Assembly (NCBI GenBank): GCA_964423205.1
Contig: CAYRDX010000008.1
Location: 22,808-86,807 of the forward strand
Source of the DNA: UBA6168 sp964423205
GTDB taxonomy: Bacteria; Bacteroidota; Bacteroidia; Chitinophagales; Saprospiraceae
DNA length: 64,000 nt
Reading direction: 5' to 3'
Below, in pieces: positions 62,001 through 64,000 of the stretch (position 1 is its first letter; each line of letters begins with the position of its first letter). The notes beneath the pieces were generated by a model. It saw only the letters and a list, made by a program, of their open reading frames with translations, did not search any database and was not told the origin of the DNA. The position numbers and the translations under genes are program-made.

Positions 62001-62300
62001 AGTATAAACCGGTATTCTGTATGCTTCCGGCCCGATCAATTCAAGCAGGCGCTGCGACATAGCCTTTACTCCGGCATCTGTAAAGGTCAGGCACAGGATG
62101 TTGTGGGCTGCTGCATCGGTCTTTGTCAGGATATTTCCGATCCTCATGGCAAGGATATGGGTCTTCCCTGTGCCGGGTCCCGCAATTACCAGAACCGGAC
62201 CTTCAATTTGCTCCACCGCTTCGCGTTGCGCAGCATTCAATCGCTTAAGTTCAGATTGAAATAGTTCATTGAACTGTCTTAACTTTTGAGACTTCGCCAT
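59064..62300 (-). CDS. UvrD/Rep-type helicase fused to a PD-(D/E)XK nuclease with Fe-S cysteines
   Basis: 1078 residues. Superfamily 1A helicase: Walker A VIAGPGTGKTHILAMRI near 35-50, Walker B VDEFQDTNGAQYEILKQL, GDDDQSIYEFQGA, motif V LLTAHSAKGLEFRKVF and motif VI VAMTRAKESLYLSY. The C-terminal PDDEXK_1 nuclease begins near 805 with NTYLRCPLSFYYEF and contains TYGTALHEAMNKG, GIIDRIDFHPQGKVHLVDYK and QLVFYKILFENH. Four cysteines, one in YLRC and three in CGETKCQWC, fit the [4Fe-4S] pattern of AddB-type nucleases. It is likely a DNA end-processing or repair enzyme. A -7 box is 48 bp upstream. Confidence 0.92.
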   Translation of the reverse strand: MAKSQKLRQFNELFQSELKRLNAAQREAVEQIEGPVLVIAGPGTGKTHILAMRIGNILTKTDAAAHNILCLTFTDAGVKAMSQRLLELIGPEAYRIPVYTFHSFCNSIIQSNIEKFGRAGLEPISDLERMELIRRLIGELPANHLLKKDRSDVSFYERHLLNLFQKIKAENWDVVVLNQKIQEYLNSIPEREEFRYKVKRGAFKKGDLKQTQIDEETEKMAKLRAAIDLFPRFLELMDECRRYDYEDMLLWVLEAFKTSSALLSRYREQFQYFLVDEFQDTNGAQYEILKQLTGYWDDPNIFIVGDDDQSIYEFQGARLKNLIDFNDTYKDHLKVVVLKENYRSSQNLLEVSRNLIENNQIRIANRLKGIGEEKILVAKHPEFAQSPAQPVIFEFPSRLEEEVWIASKIQELKNEGFPLNEVAVLYARHKQASRLGELLAAKEIPFTTKRPANVLQHPLIRQLLRILEYVNLESDYPYSGEHLLFPVMSSGFFNISPHDIAIISIDVNNRNKTGSKLKYWRDAIADTEFIQSSEISDSSSVLRCSEALEHLISACANSTVPELAERTINRTGMLAQILKEPEKAGKIQLLFTFLNFVKKEAQRDPFITLNRLMEMVGKMNESGLALNLLPPDITVSENLEGAYKAGSVSLLTAHSAKGLEFRKVFMMDCVEDYWENSKGGYRNQFSLPDTITFSGEEDAEEARRRLFFVAMTRAKESLYLSYPANDDDGKPLKHSRFIEELRTSKKGADILEILPQVPRPSDVLDAETMLLSGYNPLIEAMEKRVIDSHLADFTLNVSALNTYLRCPLSFYYEFILKVPVMPSKAATYGTALHEAMNKGFLAFDVTHKTFPPPEAFVHYFEKELKARRGLLTQQEFQHFLENGKRQLEEYCRKNQNQWPADFLVEHKLSHIEVNGVPLTGIIDRIDFHPQGKVHLVDYKSGSVRKSSIKRPDRLSSKESKNQESEEAKYGGLYWRQLVFYKILFENHQSNTQRAASAEISYLKPDTRGIYHKLELIFEHSDTEFMINLITETYSKIRNHDFYKGCGETKCQWCSFMNEQAQINSFAEPELESLDDSSF

Positions 62301-62347
62301 TTAGGTGTGGTAAAAAGACATGAGGGAAATCCATTTCACTTGATTTC

Positions 62348-62355
62348 CAAAATTA
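62348..62355 (-). promoter_or_regulatory. -7 element of the helicase promoter
   Basis: On the minus strand TAATTTTG matches TAnnTTTG exactly, 47 bp before the helicase ATG. No clear -33 box. Confidence 0.45.
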
Positions 62356-62427
62356 ATAACGTTGAAATGAAAAGAGGGGTAGTGCAGACCTAAATTTTGA
62401 TTTGCAGCACTTAACCAATTGAGCTAA

Positions 62428-63156
62428 TCAAGGTCTTGGGCTTCGCTTGCTTATTCTGATGGTCTTTAAAATGCTGCCCTTGGCGTCCACGAGACTGACA
62501 AGATAAATGCCATCCGGGATGTCGGAAATGTCGTAGCGGCCGTTGCCATTTGAGTAAAATGATTTAACCCGTTTTCCCAAAATATTGGTTACCCACATTT
62601 GCCGCACAGTGTTGTTGCGGCTAAGGCTAATGTAATTGGAAGCCGGGTTTGGATACAGGCGAATGGCACCATTGTCGGCTTCAGTGGTTGATGTCAGGCT
62701 GCTTACGCAAATCTTGTAAACGGCAGTGTTGATAACAGTTGAAGGGCTGGTGGCGTCGCTGAGTTTGAGGCGCACTTCAGCACATCCGGCCACGCCACGA
62801 GGTAATACATGAACATCGAGCAAGGTGCTTTCATTTTTCTGTACCGGTACCGGTACGTTTGGTTGGCCACCAATTATCACATTAGACAAAACACTGGATG
62901 TGTAACAAGCTACGGTGTCGCAAATCCGGAATTCCCATTCAGCCGGAGCATTGATGATTTCACGCTCCCAACGCAGATTGATAGTTGACCCGGATAAGTT
63001 CTTGATTCTGGAATGGGCTATTGGTTCTGCCCAATAATCGTTCAGATCTACCTGAAAAGTACCTTCGAAAGGATTGGGTTGAACTTCAAGCGCTTTTTGT
63101 CCCAGTAAAGTAAGGGAGGAAGTTGTAAAAAGAAGAAGGAGTAAAATATGTTTCAT
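62428..63156 (-). CDS. Exported protein with T9SS type A sorting domain
   Basis: 242 residues from the ATG at 63156 (MKHILLLLLFTTSSLTLLGQ, a signal peptide); a TTG three codons upstream is less likely. The middle part is a beta-sandwich-like domain of unknown function (about 25-155). The last 75 residues are the type A tail: IRLYPNPASNYISLSRNNTV, VTNILGKRVKSFYSNGNGRY, DISDIPDGIYLVSLVDAKGS, ending KTIRISKR. Such tails direct cargo through SprA, with later cleavage and surface attachment. No catalytic site is visible. A consensus -7 box lies 21 bp upstream. Confidence 0.85.
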   Translation of the reverse strand: MKHILLLLLFTTSSLTLLGQKALEVQPNPFEGTFQVDLNDYWAEPIAHSRIKNLSGSTINLRWEREIINAPAEWEFRICDTVACYTSSVLSNVIIGGQPNVPVPVQKNESTLLDVHVLPRGVAGCAEVRLKLSDATSPSTVINTAVYKICVSSLTSTTEADNGAIRLYPNPASNYISLSRNNTVRQMWVTNILGKRVKSFYSNGNGRYDISDIPDGIYLVSLVDAKGSILKTIRISKRSPRP

Positions 63157-63176
63157 GAAGCTCAAATTTGTCGATG

Positions 63177-63184
63177 CAAAGATA
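63177..63184 (-). promoter_or_regulatory. -7 element before the T9SS cargo gene
   Basis: On the minus strand TATCTTTG is an exact TAnnTTTG match, 20 bp before the ATG at 63156. Confidence 0.55.
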
Positions 63185-63254
63185 GCGTATTCTAATCTAT
63201 GGCATTCTTAGCATTGGCAAAGTGCCCATAAACTGACAGACTTTCAACCCATTT

Positions 63255-63282
63255 ATCTGTTTTTTAACAGATGTTTTTATTT
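63255..63282 (+). terminator. Isolated intrinsic terminator-like hairpin
   Basis: ATCTGTT (63255-63261) and AACAGAT (63266-63272) form a perfect 7-bp stem with a TTTT loop, followed by GTTTTTATTT. No plus-strand gene ends nearby. It sits in the 323-bp gap between the minus-strand T9SS cargo gene and queD. The only other items seen in that gap are the -7 boxes at 63177 and 63393. Confidence 0.5.
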
Positions 63283-63392
63283 CCCTTAATCAAAAGCAGT
63301 CAATAGCAGCAATCGATAAGGTGCAAGAAAGGTGCCTGTTATTGAAAAGCGGGATAATATTTGGGCCAGGAAAGAATTGACTCCCATTTGTG

Positions 63393-63399
63393 TACTTTG
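63393..63399 (+). promoter_or_regulatory. Possible -7 element before queD
   Basis: TACTTTG followed by CACG is a near match to TAnnTTTG (one base short). It lies 80 bp before the queD ATG. TTGA at 63378 is close to a -33 element but too near for the usual spacing. Confidence 0.35.
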
Positions 63400-63479
63400 C
63401 ACGTTGGCTCAATAGGTTGACAACCTTTCCGGCCGACTATTGTTACAAAGCTGCTTCAACATAAAATCCAAAAAAGACA

Positions 63480-63887
63480 ATGAGAATATCAGTATTCAGA
63501 AGAGGACATTTCAATGCAGCGCACCGCCTGAACAACCCCAACTGGCCGGTTGAAAAAAACCAACAGGTTTTTGGTTTGTGTAACTCACCAAGTTACCATG
63601 GGCACAATTACGAACTGGAAGTGAAATTGACCGGGGAAACCCACCCGGAAACGGGATTCCTGATTGACCTGAATATTCTCAAGAATATCATCCACGAGCA
63701 CATTGAACTGAAATTTGACCATAAAAACCTCAATACCGACATCCCCGAATTCAGCAATGTGAATCCCACCTCAGAAAATTTCTGCCATCTCATCTGGAAA
63801 ATTCTTAGGGAGCAAATTGACGAAAAATTCGAGCTAACCGTTCGGCTTTATGAAACTCCAAGGAATTATGTGGAGTTTCCGGCGTGA
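63480..63887 (+). CDS. queD: 6-carboxy-5,6,7,8-tetrahydropterin synthase / PTPS family
   Basis: 135 residues. Zinc ligands are His15 (FNAAHRL) and His40/His42 (YHGHNYELEV); the catalytic Cys34 is in FGLCNSPSYHGHNY; the ending LYETPRNYVEF holds the substrate-binding Glu region. QueD turns dihydroneopterin triphosphate into 6-carboxytetrahydropterin for queuosine; 6-pyruvoyl-tetrahydropterin synthases share the fold, so the pterin branch cannot be excluded. No other queuosine gene is in the window. Confidence 0.9.
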   Translation: MRISVFRRGHFNAAHRLNNPNWPVEKNQQVFGLCNSPSYHGHNYELEVKLTGETHPETGFLIDLNILKNIIHEHIELKFDHKNLNTDIPEFSNVNPTSENFCHLIWKILREQIDEKFELTVRLYETPRNYVEFPA

Positions 63888-63910
63888 GCGCAAATCATAA
63901 AAAATCAAAA

Positions 63911-63934
63911 GCCCTTCAACTCTCAAAGCTGAAG
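63911..63934 (+). terminator. Weak hairpin after queD
   Basis: CCTTCA and TGAAGG, separated by an 11-nt loop, lie about 25 bp after the queD stop codon. The T-rich sequence downstream is broken (ACTTCCTGTTTCTTC), so this is a tentative terminator. Confidence 0.35.
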
Positions 63935-63953
63935 GACTTCCTGTTTCTTCAAA

Positions 63954-63986
63954 CTGCCACTGCCACTGCCACTGCCACTGCCACTG
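63954..63986. repeat. CTGCCA hexamer tandem repeat
   Basis: Five perfect copies of CTGCCA (63954-63983) followed by CTG, directly after the queD terminator region and near the window edge. It may extend a larger repeat beyond the window. Confidence 0.85.
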
Positions 63987-64000
63987 AAGAGGTCGGTAGC

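Noticed and set aside
62385..62427. A stretch that on the minus strand reads TTAGCTCAATTGGTTAAG, like the D-arm of a tRNA
   Set aside because: No matching D-stem partner, anticodon stem, T-arm or acceptor stem could be drawn around it, so it is at most a remnant or chance.
63400..63479. A preQ1 riboswitch before queD
   Set aside because: No preQ1-type hairpin followed by an A-rich tail was found in the leader.
63950..64000. Start of a CRISPR array at the window end
   Set aside because: The repeat unit is only 6 bp with no spacers; it is a simple tandem repeat.

Overview
The window is a stretch of Bacteroidota chromosome, probably from a draft or metagenome assembly, because a run of 29 Ns interrupts one repeat copy. 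Markers of the phylum are SprA (type IX secretion translocon), a SusC/SusD pair, T9SS sorting domains of both types, PorP/SprF, a TraR/DksA protein without its zinc cysteines, atpD-atpC as a separate pair, and promoters of the TAnnTTTG type. Order and family cannot be settled from the sequence; a gliding or adhesive environmental member of the Saprospiria/Chitinophagia type would fit.

Layout. 1-8.2 kb: the 3' end of ruvA and a 2500-residue sprA. 8.3-10.6 kb: an ECF sigma factor followed by a protein that joins a cytoplasmic head and one inner-membrane helix to an outer-membrane barrel. 10.7-13.3 kb: two penicillin-recognising serine enzymes. 13.5-15.6 kb: atpD and atpC. 16.0-20.7 kb: susC-susD. 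20.8-24.3 kb, minus strand: small membrane proteins, hemA and a rhomboid protease. 24.5-29.2 kb: an NAD-dependent epimerase, moaA and moeA on plus, lspA and a DksA-like gene on minus. 29.7-41.3 kb: a glucosaminidase, then a surface module made of a 2370-residue adhesin with a T9SS type B tail, a PorP/SprF protein and an OmpA/PD40 protein. 41.5-44.8 kb: murA, a DUF4834-like peptide, an RluA-type synthase and an unknown exported protein. 44.8-46.3 kb, minus: a BatC-like TPR protein and two small lipoproteins. 46.5-54.6 kb: an FtsX-type permease, PBP1A, an ArnT-like and a GT2 glycosyltransferase. 54.6-63.2 kb, mostly minus: a TPR/PD40/OmpA protein, a lipoyl E2 acyltransferase, an isoaspartyl methyltransferase, a UvrD-type helicase-nuclease and a T9SS type A cargo. 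63.5-63.9 kb: queD.

How the genes fit together. Several concern the cell surface: SprA would export the adhesin and the type A cargo, SprF and the OmpA/PD40 protein would anchor the adhesin, and MurA, PBP1A, the PBP4-like enzyme and the glucosaminidase build or remodel the wall. The other recognised genes are housekeeping: ATP synthase, haem, molybdenum cofactor, queuosine, 2-oxoacid dehydrogenase, and protein and DNA repair.

The most unusual content is non-coding. A dispersed repeat of about 100-190 bp occurs five times in one orientation; its right end carries a TATTTTTG box in the four copies that lie before a plus-strand gene, and that box is mutated in the fifth. There is also a 162-bp foldback element with 18-bp inverted ends, and a leader of about 320 nt with several hairpins and a small ORF before the giant adhesin.
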